Shown piece after piece: positions 5,806 through 13,099 of a stretch of 13,147 nt of DNA. How positions within the stretch are numbered: the first letter of the stretch is position 1; the number at the start of each line of letters is the position of its first letter. This DNA comes from an uncultured Collinsella sp. Lineage in GTDB: Bacteria > Actinomycetota > Coriobacteriia > Coriobacteriales > Coriobacteriaceae. The notes under the pieces are model-generated. The model searched no databases and had not been told where the DNA came from. It saw nothing but the letters and a program-made list of their open reading frames with translations. Both the position numbers and the translations under genes were made by a program. The stretch lies in contig UROO01000052.1 of assembly GCA_900549555.1 (NCBI GenBank), forward strand, positions 1-13,147. The letters are read 5' to 3'.

Positions 5806-8283
5806 ATGACCGAACACCACGCCATCAGTCGTCGAGCATTTACGTTGGGCCTTGGACTCGCGGCGTTGTCGCCGCTTGCAAGCCTGCCCGAAACCGCGGG
5901 ATTGGGCCTTCCCATGCGCGCGGCATTTGCAGAAGACACGCCCACATCGGCGGCCACCCTCGACAAGTTCGTCATTCGCCTTCGCCCCGCGGGCTATTTT
6001 CGCACCGCGAGCGTCAACGAAGACGGCAACGTCATCGGCAACGTCTGCCACCTGTTTAATGACGGCACGTCCAGCAAGCTCATCCTTGAGAACGTAACGA
6101 CCAAGAATGACGATACAAACTGGTATGCTATCCGCACCTTGCTCAATTTCGAAGAGCACAAGAAGACGGGCTACAGCATTTGGTCGGTCGATGGCGACTC
6201 GGACAAAGATGGAAAGGTCATCCACGTATGGAGTGGCGAGCATGACGGCAAGGCCAGTCGCTCTTTTGCATTCAAGCGTCAATCAAACGGTACCTATATC
6301 ATCCGAGACCGCACGGTCGAGAAAGAAACCGAGAAAAAAGACATTAAGTACCTGGCCATAGAAAAGGACGGCAAAGACCAGGACAACAATAAGATCTGCC
6401 ATAAGAGTAAGAGCATTCCGTGGGAGCTCGAGCTTGTCGGCTACGACAAGGGCGAGATCAATACCACGGTTAGAAGTATCGACTGGATCACGTATAGCAG
6501 CTACGTCGACGGACCATGCTGGATGAAATACGTCGACGGCAACAAATACCTCGACGAGCTGAGCATCCCGGGCACGCATGATTCGAGCACCTGCAGCGTC
6601 GACAACGACACCGAGCCCCAAACCTCGCTTGCAAAGTGCCAGCAGGATTACATCCCCACGCAGTTGCTCGAAGGCATTCGCTATTTTGATATCCGCCTTG
6701 GAAAGAACAACGAGAACGGCGACCCCGGCATCGACCATGGAATATGCTACCTGCTCAAAAAAGACGGGGGCTTTATACATCTCTCCGATGTCATCGGTTA
6801 CTTCAAAACATTTTTGAACGAAAACCCGTCAGAAGCGCTCATCATGCTGGTGTCACGAGGCAACGACGAAGCCACCGACGACAGTGTTACGACGGCTTTC
6901 GCCAATGTTATGGACAATAACTCCAATCTGTTCTATACGTCGAGCCATGTCCCCACACTGAACGAGGTGCGCGGAAAGATCGTCCTGCTGCGTCGATTTA
7001 AACTCGCCGGCGACAGCGTAGACGGCCACACGTGGGGCCTCGACCTCACCGAATGGGATGACAAGATCAAGGCGCATTCCGGAAAGTCCATGTGCCTTGT
7101 GAAATACGAGCAAGGCTTTGAGGCTGCGGGCAATACGGGCGACAAAGAGCCCTATAGCACAGCGGTATATGCCCAAGACCATTACAACTGCACGGGATCC
7201 AGTAAGATCGACTGGGTCGATATGGCCCTGAAGGCAGCGTCCGAGTTCGAGCGCAGCACCGTAGATATCACTGCCGCGGACGGGACAACGGTGCAGGCAA
7301 CGGAGCGCTGCTGGTTTATCAACTACACGAGCTGCACGCAAAACAACCCTTTTACCGCAGCGCGAGTGGTCAACGAGCACCTGTACAAGAGCTCGTATAT
7401 AAACAATACCGGAGTTGAGAGCACAAAGGCGGACTGCCGCAAGCACATTGGCATCATCGCATCCGACTTTGTTGATGCGGCGCTGGCCCGGAGCATCTAC
7501 CAGCGCAATTACGATACGGAGCACAAGCAGACGGCTTCGTGCTACCTCCCAGCCCGCATGCACATGACATATGGCGACTCGCTGAGCGACGCCTCGCTCC
7601 AGGACGGCAAGACCGTTGGCGAGGGTCATTTCCGCCTCGTCGATAGCAGCAACGTACTCAACGTAGCAGCCTCGGGACATGCGTTTGCCATCGAATATGT
7701 GGATGTCGACGCCCTGGGCAACGAGACTGTTACGGGGCTGCAGGGCCCTGTGCCCATCGATATCGATCCACGTGCGCTGACGCCCCATTTTGAGGGACTC
7801 GAAGGCCTTAAGGCCGGCGAAGACGTGCGCGCCAAGATTGCGGCATCACTCGAGGGCAAGCTCGAAACCGATGCCTGCACGGCCCAGCTCGAGTTTGTGC
7901 ACGACGCGGACGGCGCTCCGGGCACGGCAATGGCCGAGGGCGAAACATTTGCCGCAGGAACGTACTGGGTGCGCGTGAACGGTCTCTTGGGCGACGCGGC
8001 GCAGAACTACACGCTCGCCAGCGACGGAGCCGCAAGCTTTACCGTTGCAGCCTCGGGCAACGCGGGCGGTACCGGCGCCGGCACCGGTACCGGCGCCAAC
8101 GCAGACGGCGCCGACAAGAACGGCGGCGGCAACAAGAGCAAGGGCTCGACCGGAAAACTCGCCGACACGGGCGACGGCTCTGGTATCGCCGCCGGGCTCG
8201 CCGCTGCCGCTGTGGCGACAACGGTCGCCGGCGCGGCAATGCTTGCCAGTGACCGCGAAAACGCTGGGGACGACAGCGAATAG
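5806..8283 (+). CDS. Tat-exported, surface-anchored phosphatidylinositol-specific phospholipase C
   Basis: The 825-residue protein starts with a twin-arginine signal (SRRAFTLGLG, residues 8-17; likely cleavage after AFA, residue 42). Residues about 50-235 look like a beta-trefoil (ricin-type) lectin region, the least certain part. Residues about 245-570 are a PI-PLC X domain: LSIPGTHDSST with His258 and Asp259, FDIRLG with Asp295 and Arg297, DHGICYL with His311, and IIASDFVDAAL with Asp554. These match the catalytic His/Asp/Arg set of Bacillus PI-PLC, so the enzyme looks active on phosphatidylinositol or GPI-type lipids. Residues about 588-760 resemble MBG/Ig-like surface repeats (MTYGDSL..NYTL). 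A Gly/Thr-rich linker leads to LADTG (785-789), a hydrophobic helix and an acidic tail, which form a sortase signal of LAxTG type. It is a single gene between terminators. A role in host lipid attack is inference. Confidence 0.88.
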   Translation: MTEHHAISRRAFTLGLGLAALSPLASLPETAGLGLPMRAAFAEDTPTSAATLDKFVIRLRPAGYFRTASVNEDGNVIGNVCHLFNDGTSSKLILENVTTKNDDTNWYAIRTLLNFEEHKKTGYSIWSVDGDSDKDGKVIHVWSGEHDGKASRSFAFKRQSNGTYIIRDRTVEKETEKKDIKYLAIEKDGKDQDNNKICHKSKSIPWELELVGYDKGEINTTVRSIDWITYSSYVDGPCWMKYVDGNKYLDELSIPGTHDSSTCSVDNDTEPQTSLAKCQQDYIPTQLLEGIRYFDIRLGKNNENGDPGIDHGICYLLKKDGGFIHLSDVIGYFKTFLNENPSEALIMLVSRGNDEATDDSVTTAFANVMDNNSNLFYTSSHVPTLNEVRGKIVLLRRFKLAGDSVDGHTWGLDLTEWDDKIKAHSGKSMCLVKYEQGFEAAGNTGDKEPYSTAVYAQDHYNCTGSSKIDWVDMALKAASEFERSTVDITAADGTTVQATERCWFINYTSCTQNNPFTAARVVNEHLYKSSYINNTGVESTKADCRKHIGIIASDFVDAALARSIYQRNYDTEHKQTASCYLPARMHMTYGDSLSDASLQDGKTVGEGHFRLVDSSNVLNVAASGHAFAIEYVDVDALGNETVTGLQGPVPIDIDPRALTPHFEGLEGLKAGEDVRAKIAASLEGKLETDACTAQLEFVHDADGAPGTAMAEGETFAAGTYWVRVNGLLGDAAQNYTLASDGAASFTVAASGNAGGTGAGTGTGANADGADKNGGGNKSKGSTGKLADTGDGSGIAAGLAAAAVATTVAGAAMLASDRENAGDDSE
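8068..8097 (+). repeat. Hexamer-type tandem repeat in the wall linker
   Basis: Five consecutive GGNNCC hexamers (GGTACC, GGCGCC, GGCACC, GGTACC, GGCGCC) encode part of the Gly/Thr/Ala linker before the sorting signal. The unit is two codons long, so slippage would change the linker length without breaking the frame. Confidence 0.7.
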
Positions 8284-8312
8284 GCAAGCCCGCCTTTTAG
8301 ACACATCGACTC

Positions 8313-8352
8313 AATCGGGGGCGCAGGACACCGTTCTGTGCCCCCGATTTTT
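8313..8352 (+). terminator. Rho-independent terminator of the phospholipase gene
   Basis: A 14-bp stem, AATCGGGGGCGCAG (8313-8326) with CTGTGCCCCCGATT (8336-8349), has one G-T pair and is followed by further T. It lies 30 bases after the stop and between convergent genes. The A-rich left flank might also let it work leftward, less strongly. Confidence 0.88.
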
Positions 8353-8377
8353 ACCTTGGCCCGAACGCCGCCATGGG

Positions 8378-8647
8378 CTACATCACCATGTTCAGCGCGT
8401 TAACAAACTCCTGGGCCTTCGCACGACTGCTCAGACTAAAGACGCAAGCGGTTAACAGTCGATTGCGCAGGAAAACGTCGCGACCCTTGATCCTGTTAAC
8501 GCCCGTGATGTCCTTAAGGTAGACAATCTCGATATGCTTGCCGCCGAAAGTACCCTTCTTGAGCACCTCGATGCGGTTAGGGTAGATCTTGACGTCTTTA
8601 AACCTGCCCGAACCTTTGTCCTGGAACAGCAAGGTGTTGTTGTCCAT
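8378..8647 (-). CDS. Small PH-like domain protein, function unknown
   Basis: The predicted 89-residue protein, MDNNTLLFQDKGSGRFKDVK and onward, has short beta-strand stretches (KIYPNRIEVLKK, HIEIVYLKDITGVN, LTACVFSL) and a closing helix (RAKAQEFVNALNMV). This is the order expected of a small bacterial PH-like (YokE/bPH type) fold, which such proteins use for membrane or protein contact. There is no signal peptide or membrane segment. ATG 8647 is chosen because GGGAG lies about 9 bases upstream. ATG 8662 and the longer frame to 8692 are alternatives. It converges on the phospholipase gene and diverges from the DUF1016 gene. The family assignment rests on predicted strand pattern only. Confidence 0.6.
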   Translation of the reverse strand: MDNNTLLFQDKGSGRFKDVKIYPNRIEVLKKGTFGGKHIEIVYLKDITGVNRIKGRDVFLRNRLLTACVFSLSSRAKAQEFVNALNMVM

Positions 8648-8815
8648 GCGTGTCACTCCCATGGGGTTCGCTAAAACTGCCTCTATGGTCACATTTTAGT
8701 CACTGCAAGGCTCCCATGCGAAGGTGCCAGACAGCACAGCAATTCGTGTCCGCGCGAGGCTTTAAACTAAATGCGATAAAGATGCATTCCATAAGAGGAA
8801 AGTGGGGCGACAGTG

Positions 8816-9865
8816 ATGGGCGAACTGGTAAACCGTGGAGAATCGGCAATCGTGCCAGAAGTTTTTTACAAGCAGGTTTCCTCGATTCTCAACGCCGCTC
8901 GCGACAAGGCCTATACCGCCGTTAACTTTACGATGGTTGAGGCGTATTGGGAGATCGGCAAGAGCATTGTTGATGAGCAGGGCGGAGAGGAGCGCGCCAA
9001 GTATGGAGAGGCGCTGCTCAAGGCCCTCGCAATCAGACTTACCAAGGATTTTGGTAAAGGTTTTGAAGCAAGAGAGCTGCGTAAAATGCGTCAGTTCTAT
9101 CTTGCATTTCCAATTCGGGACTCACTGCGTCCCGAATTGAGTTGGACACATTATCGCAGGTTAATACGCATTCCTGACCCCGAAGCTCGCACCTGGTACA
9201 TGAACGAATGCGCCGATTCTCGCTGGAGCACGCGTCAGCTCGAGCGCCAGATCAACACCATGTTCCGCGAGCGCCTGCTTGCCAGCAAGGACAAGGAGGC
9301 CGTCACCCAGGAAATCCAAAAGAGCGCCCCGGCTCGTCGCCCCGAGGATATCATCCGTGACCCATATGTACTGGAGTTTTTAGGTTTCTCGGACGATACT
9401 GCGTTTCGCGAGAGCGATCTAGAGCAGGCGCTCATCACGCATCTTCAGAAGTTCCTGCTGGAGCTTGGCCGTGGTTTCGCTTTCGAGGCGCGCCAAAAGC
9501 GCATCACCTTTGATGGGCGCCATTTCTATATTGACCTTGTGTTTTACAACTATCTGATGCGCTGCTTCGTGCTCATCGACCTTAAGACCGATGACCTTAC
9601 GCATCAGGACCTGGGCCAGATGCAAATGTACGTGAACTACTACACGCGCGAGCTCATGAACGAAGGCGACAATCCGCCTATAGGCATCGTGCTCTGCGCG
9701 GACAAAAGCGACTCGATTGTCGAGTACACGCTGCCCGAAGACAACGACCAAGTGTTTGCCGCCAAATACTTGCCGTATCTTCCAAGCAAGGAAGAGCTGG
9801 CGCGCGAGCTGAGTGCCGAGTACCGCGCCATCAACGAAGCGACTAATGGCGAAACGCAAGGGTAG
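8816..9865 (+). CDS. DUF1016 / YhcG-type PDDEXK nuclease family protein
   Basis: The 349-residue protein is a complete DUF1016 (YhcG) member. The N-terminal region YKQVSSILNAARDKAYTAVN..MVEAYWEIGKSIVDEQ to LSWTHYRRLIRI and WSTRQLERQINTM is the DUF1016_N module. The C-terminal region PEDIIRDPYVLEFLGF, ESDLEQALITHLQKFLLELGRGFAFEARQ and FYIDLVFYN is the PDDEXK nuclease-like fold. Candidate metal and catalytic residues are Asp240 (FYIDLVFY) and Asp255-Leu-Lys257 (LIDLKT). GTG 8813 directly precedes ATG 8816, and only a weak GGGG lies in ribosome-site range. The biological role of the family is unsettled. Members often sit beside restriction-modification genes, but none is visible here. The ADP-ribosylglycohydrolase gene follows after 63 bases on the same strand with no terminator, so the two may be co-transcribed. 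Confidence 0.92.
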   Translation: MGELVNRGESAIVPEVFYKQVSSILNAARDKAYTAVNFTMVEAYWEIGKSIVDEQGGEERAKYGEALLKALAIRLTKDFGKGFEARELRKMRQFYLAFPIRDSLRPELSWTHYRRLIRIPDPEARTWYMNECADSRWSTRQLERQINTMFRERLLASKDKEAVTQEIQKSAPARRPEDIIRDPYVLEFLGFSDDTAFRESDLEQALITHLQKFLLELGRGFAFEARQKRITFDGRHFYIDLVFYNYLMRCFVLIDLKTDDLTHQDLGQMQMYVNYYTRELMNEGDNPPIGIVLCADKSDSIVEYTLPEDNDQVFAAKYLPYLPSKEELARELSAEYRAINEATNGETQG

Positions 9866-9928
9866 CAGCACGTTGCGACCGATACCCCCGACGGCGTTTC
9901 ATATCCCCCGACATAAGAGGAGCGCTCC

Positions 9929-10717
9929 ATGACAGACAGACCGAAAACGACACTACGCGACTGCATCTATGGGCTTGCCGTCGGCGACGCGCTGGGCGTT
10001 CCTTACGAGTTTAGGCCCCGCGGCACGTTCAAATGCACGGACATGATCGGCTACGGCACGCATGGGCAGCCCGCCGGCACCTGGAGCGACGACACGTCCA
10101 TGACGCTTGCTACCTGTGACTCGATTAGGGAGCTCGGGCACATCGACACCGCGGACATGCGCGACAAGTTCATCGGCTGGATTGCCCGTGGCGAGTATAC
10201 AATCGACGGCGTTTTCGATTACGGCGGCACGACCGCCCGCGCCTTGCACACCGGCAAAGGAGGCTCCGGCGAGCGCGACAACGGCAACGGCTCGCTCATG
10301 CGTATCGCTCCCCTGGCGTTTACCGATGCGACGAACAACGAGATCCGCGAGGTCTCCGCAATTACGCACGCCCACAGAACGTCGACCGACGCATGCATCA
10401 TATTTGTCGAGCTGATGAGGGATGTGATGAACGACGCGCTCCCCTCGTGGGCACTCCATCTGAAAGGCATGCCTGAGCAGGAGATCAAGTCAGGTGGCTT
10501 CGTACGCGACACGCTTAAGGCAGCCACCTGGTGCTTCGTCAACACTAACAGCTACGAAGATTGCGTGCTTGCCGCCGTCAACCTAGGCGACGACACCGAC
10601 ACCACCGCAGCCGTCGCAGGCGCCCTCGCCGGCACGGCCTACGGTATCGACGCAATTCCGCAGGAGTGGATCGATACCCTGCGCGGTAAAGAGTTGATAG
10701 AGCAGTGTTTGTTTTAG
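9929..10717 (+). CDS. ADP-ribosylglycohydrolase (DraG/ARH family)
   Basis: The 262-residue protein shows the family's two metal-binding motifs: GTWSDDTSMTL (Ser53-Asp54-Asp55-Thr56) and NLGDDTDTTAAVAGALAGTAYG (Asp221, Asp222, Thr223, Asp224). It also has the N-terminal GLAVGDALGVPYEF, the internal DNGNGSLMRIAPLAF and the ITHAHRTS stretch. These enzymes use two Mg/Mn ions to remove ADP-ribose from proteins, nucleic acids or small adducts, and the target here is unknown. All key acidic residues are present, so it should be active. AGAGGAG lies 6 bases before ATG 9929. The protein is cytoplasmic, with no signal. It probably shares a transcript with the DUF1016 gene upstream, and no ADP-ribosyltransferase partner is visible in the window. 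Confidence 0.92.
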   Translation: MTDRPKTTLRDCIYGLAVGDALGVPYEFRPRGTFKCTDMIGYGTHGQPAGTWSDDTSMTLATCDSIRELGHIDTADMRDKFIGWIARGEYTIDGVFDYGGTTARALHTGKGGSGERDNGNGSLMRIAPLAFTDATNNEIREVSAITHAHRTSTDACIIFVELMRDVMNDALPSWALHLKGMPEQEIKSGGFVRDTLKAATWCFVNTNSYEDCVLAAVNLGDDTDTTAAVAGALAGTAYGIDAIPQEWIDTLRGKELIEQCLF

Positions 10718-10774
10718 GACACGCCTTCAACGAAGACAATCTCAGTCAACGCAAATGATTAAGGGACCGCATAA

Positions 10775-10972
10775 ATGATGATTACAGAATGCGCCGTCAT
10801 GGGTCCGTTCGTCACAGAGCAAAGTACCGTGGGACCGTACACCGTGTTGGTATTCGAATCCCCGCTGCCGCAGAAAAGGGGCGGTTGCCCCGGCCCTTTA
10901 GACATTAGCACCTGCGTTGCCCGCGCTTCCAAAGTTGACCGACTGAGGAGCGGGTTCCGCGGCACACCTTGA
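10775..10972 (+). CDS. Possible small ORF, doubtful
   Basis: This 65-codon frame begins MMITECAVMGPFVTEQ and ends just before a terminator-like hairpin. An AAGGGA ribosome-like site lies about 8 bases before ATG ATG. There is no recognisable domain, signal or membrane segment, and the C-terminal half (ARASKVDRLRSGFRG) reads like untranslated GC-rich DNA. The convergence of a plausible ribosome site and a terminator is the only support. It may equally be the 3' leader of the upstream gene. Confidence 0.2.
   Translation: MMITECAVMGPFVTEQSTVGPYTVLVFESPLPQKRGGCPGPLDISTCVARASKVDRLRSGFRGTP
10872..10891 (-). terminator. Possible terminator of the zinc-ribbon gene
   Basis: On the minus strand, GGGGC-AACC-GCCCC is followed by TTTTCT. 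The stem has 5 bp and lies about 180 bases past the gene's stop, so this is tentative. Confidence 0.35.
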
Positions 10973-10979
10973 TTTTGCC

Positions 10980-11020
10980 CGGTGGAGCGGCTCTTTTGCA
11001 GCCGTCCCACCGTTTATTTA
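10980..11020 (+). terminator. Rho-independent terminator, rightward
   Basis: CGGTGG (10980-10985) pairs with CCACCG (11007-11012), and CGGCT (10988-10992) with AGCCG (11000-11004), giving a near-continuous stem followed by TTTATTTA. It can end the DUF1016 / ADP-ribosylglycohydrolase transcript or one covering the small ORF. Confidence 0.65.
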
Positions 11021-11073
11021 GATCTACCACGACGGACAGCTCGCACTACTGCGCACTGTCCCGTACCGTTCCC

Positions 11074-12411
11074 CTACTTCCCAAAGATCGCTGCAAGCAG
11101 CCCCTTGCGTTTGGGCTTTTCTTCTCGGTAGGAACCCTCGGCAACCGCTGCCACCTGACGCGGCTGTTCGCCGTCTCCACGACGCACGATCTGGTATAGG
11201 AAGGGCGATTTAACGTATTTGACCTCGATGGGCGTGGCGTGCACGGTACTTTCGTTCGATAGATGCAGGCTCGGGTTGAGCGGCGCCACCACATGCGTCT
11301 CACGCTTGTCGCTAAACACCACCGCGGCCGCGCGGCCCGTCTGGCCGTTGACGGCGATGCGCACCTGCTCGCCATCGCGGCTGTCCGTCGCCGGGCGATC
11401 GACAAAGTAGACCGGCACCATCACCAGGCCGTCCTTATGCTTGCGAGCCTTGCGCGCCCAGGTGCGGATGCTCTTTTTATTGAGCCCCAGTACCGCCTCG
11501 GCATCGTTGCCGGCAATGTCGAGCGCCAGCTTATCAATGACCACCTGGTCCTTGGTAGACGCATCGACGGAGACAACGCGGAAGTCACCTTCCTGCATGG
11601 CCGGGTCAAACGGCCCAACCTTGGCAAAGTCCCATGGCTCCAGAATGCCCATAAGGCGAACGTCCAGGTAGTTTGCCCGCGGATACGCCCAGTCGAGCAC
11701 TTCGTAGTACACCAGGGTCTCCTTGCTCAGCCCCTTGCCAGGGAAGGACGCCATCATGCGCAGGTCCGCGAGCGCCATGGGGAAGTAGAAGAGCATCATG
11801 TCATTTTGAATCGCGTCTTCCACGTCGTGCCCGGCAAAGGCGTCGGGGTACTGGCGCACCAGCTGCAGCGCGTTGGCACGCGCCTGCTGCGGCGAGATTT
11901 CACAGGGAATACCCTGCTCAGGCACATACTCGGCACCAACGCCCATGGTCAGGCGCTTGCTAAACGTGCCGGGCTTGAGAAGATCGGCGACGCCGATCTT
12001 ATTTCCGCAGGACGGGCACTCAAACACGCGCTGAGTGGACTCGCCTTCAAAGGACGCGCCGCAGAAGGGGCAGGGAATGCTCACGTGCGTGGCTTCTTGG
12101 AACTCCTGCGCCGTGCCGCGGTCCTCCCACAGCAGATGCTCCAGAACCGACTGATTGCGCCAGTGTGAATTAAAGAAATACCAGTCCGGGTCCTCCGGGC
12201 GCTCGAGTTGCGACACATGGGTGAGTTTAAGTAGCCCATCGACAACCGTCAGCGGCGTATGGCGAATGCCCAGGGCGCTCTTGGGCTCCCCCGCATCGGC
12301 CTGCCACGGAACGACCGTGCCGCAATAGGCGCACTCAAAGCTGCGTTTAGCCTGGTGAGAGTACATAGGGCCGCCGCAGTTTTGGCATTTAATGGCAAAC
12401 ATCTCGTCCAT
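11074..12411 (-). CDS. Protein with two zinc ribbons, function unknown
   Basis: The 445-residue soluble protein has two four-cysteine zinc ribbons: Cys9, Cys12, Cys27, Cys30 (CQNCGG..CAYCG) and Cys114, Cys117, Cys132, Cys135 (CPFCG..CPSCG). The remaining 300 residues contain DWYFFNSHWRNQSVLEH between the ribbons, DAIQNDMMLFYFPMALADLRM near 205-225, and a beta-rich C-terminal part with VMVPVYFVDRP and GQTGRAAAVVFS. The C-terminus is very basic (KPKRKGLLAAIFGK). Proteins of this sort are often labelled as PriA-like helicases in databases because of the ribbon, but I see no Walker motifs, so I do not accept that name. AAGGAGG lies 7 bases before ATG 12411. It diverges from the cation transporter gene across a 218-base gap. 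A membrane- or complex-associated housekeeping role is possible but unsupported. Confidence 0.85.
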   Translation of the reverse strand: MDEMFAIKCQNCGGPMYSHQAKRSFECAYCGTVVPWQADAGEPKSALGIRHTPLTVVDGLLKLTHVSQLERPEDPDWYFFNSHWRNQSVLEHLLWEDRGTAQEFQEATHVSIPCPFCGASFEGESTQRVFECPSCGNKIGVADLLKPGTFSKRLTMGVGAEYVPEQGIPCEISPQQARANALQLVRQYPDAFAGHDVEDAIQNDMMLFYFPMALADLRMMASFPGKGLSKETLVYYEVLDWAYPRANYLDVRLMGILEPWDFAKVGPFDPAMQEGDFRVVSVDASTKDQVVIDKLALDIAGNDAEAVLGLNKKSIRTWARKARKHKDGLVMVPVYFVDRPATDSRDGEQVRIAVNGQTGRAAAVVFSDKRETHVVAPLNPSLHLSNESTVHATPIEVKYVKSPFLYQIVRRGDGEQPRQVAAVAEGSYREEKPKRKGLLAAIFGK

Positions 12412-12629
12412 GGATACGTCCTCCTTTGCACAGGGGCTGTCGACATTAAGTATGTCGGGCAGGCAGGCACATGCCCATACCCATGTGGCCCAAAATGGAG
12501 CACCTGGTCGGACAAGAAGGGCCGCTCGTTAGCTCCAGCAGACCATTGCTGCATTTTCTGAGCATCGGCGCACGGTGCGCTCATGCGAGCTACACTATCC
12601 CCTTAAACGAGGATGCGAGGAGATATGCC

Positions 12630-13099
12630 ATGCTATTTGTAAATCGGCTGGTACATACGCTTGTTCCCGGCAGCGAGGACGAGCCGGTCGATACGGCTTG
12701 CCGCACCAACGCAGGCTTTGCCGCAAGTCTCATCTGCATTGGCCTCAACATTACCCTGTGCCTAGCCAAGGGCATCGCAGGTCTGCTCGCCGGCTCCGTC
12801 TCGCTTATCGCCGATGCCTTCAACAACCTCTCCGATGCGTCGAGCAACATTGTGAGCCTGCTCGGATTCCGCCTTGCCAGCCGCCCGGCCGACGAAGGTC
12901 ACCCCTATGGCCACGGCCGCTACGAATACCTCGCCGGTCTGTTTGTCGCCGTCCTCGTTTGTGCCGTCGGCATCAACCTGGTGCTCGAGTCCATTACCAA
13001 GATCATCAAGCCCTCCCCCACCGCTTACACGCTCGTTTCCCTTGCGGCACTGGCTACATCCATGCTCGTTAAGCTCTGGATGGCCGCATTCAACCGCAC
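12630..13099 (+). CDS. Cation diffusion facilitator transporter, C-terminus cut by adapter
   Basis: About 156 genuine residues of a CDF-family metal/proton antiporter remain, out of the usual 300 or more. After a short cytoplasmic start (MLFVNRLVHTLVPGSED), membrane segments lie near residues 28-52, 62-85, 95-117 and 130-150. The TM2 metal-site motif is ADAFNNLSD (Asp62, Asn65, Asp69), where many zinc carriers have HxxxD. HPYGHGRYEYLAGL is the signature cytoplasmic loop. Asn in place of His leaves the metal (Zn, Mn, Fe) open. GAGGAG lies 7 bases before ATG 12630. Longer upstream frames have no ribosome site. The genuine reading ends at base 13099, and the remaining open frame is adapter. It diverges from the zinc-ribbon gene. 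Confidence 0.9.

Larger units (their letters stand above)
10718..11073. other. Gap between convergent genes, with hairpins and one doubtful small ORF
   Basis: These 356 bases lie between the ADP-ribosylglycohydrolase (+) and the zinc-ribbon gene (-). They contain one possible 65-residue ORF (10775-10972, +), a hairpin with a leftward T-run (10872-10891) and a rightward terminator (10980-11020). I see no tRNA or recognised RNA gene. Confidence 0.5.

Noticed and set aside
8816..10717. A complete defence or toxin-antitoxin island
   Set aside because: No methylase, restriction subunit, ADP-ribosyltransferase or antitoxin-like partner is visible. Two neighbouring family members alone do not make a system.
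10845..10880. tRNA-like T-loop (TTCGAATCCCC)
   Set aside because: The bases flanking the TTCGAAT loop do not pair into a 5-bp stem on either strand, and no anticodon or acceptor arms can be drawn.
12471..12629. Longer N-terminus for the CDF transporter
   Set aside because: The added residues are Pro/Ser/Arg-rich with no ribosome site, whereas ATG 12630 has GAGGAG at good spacing and begins the expected N-terminal region.
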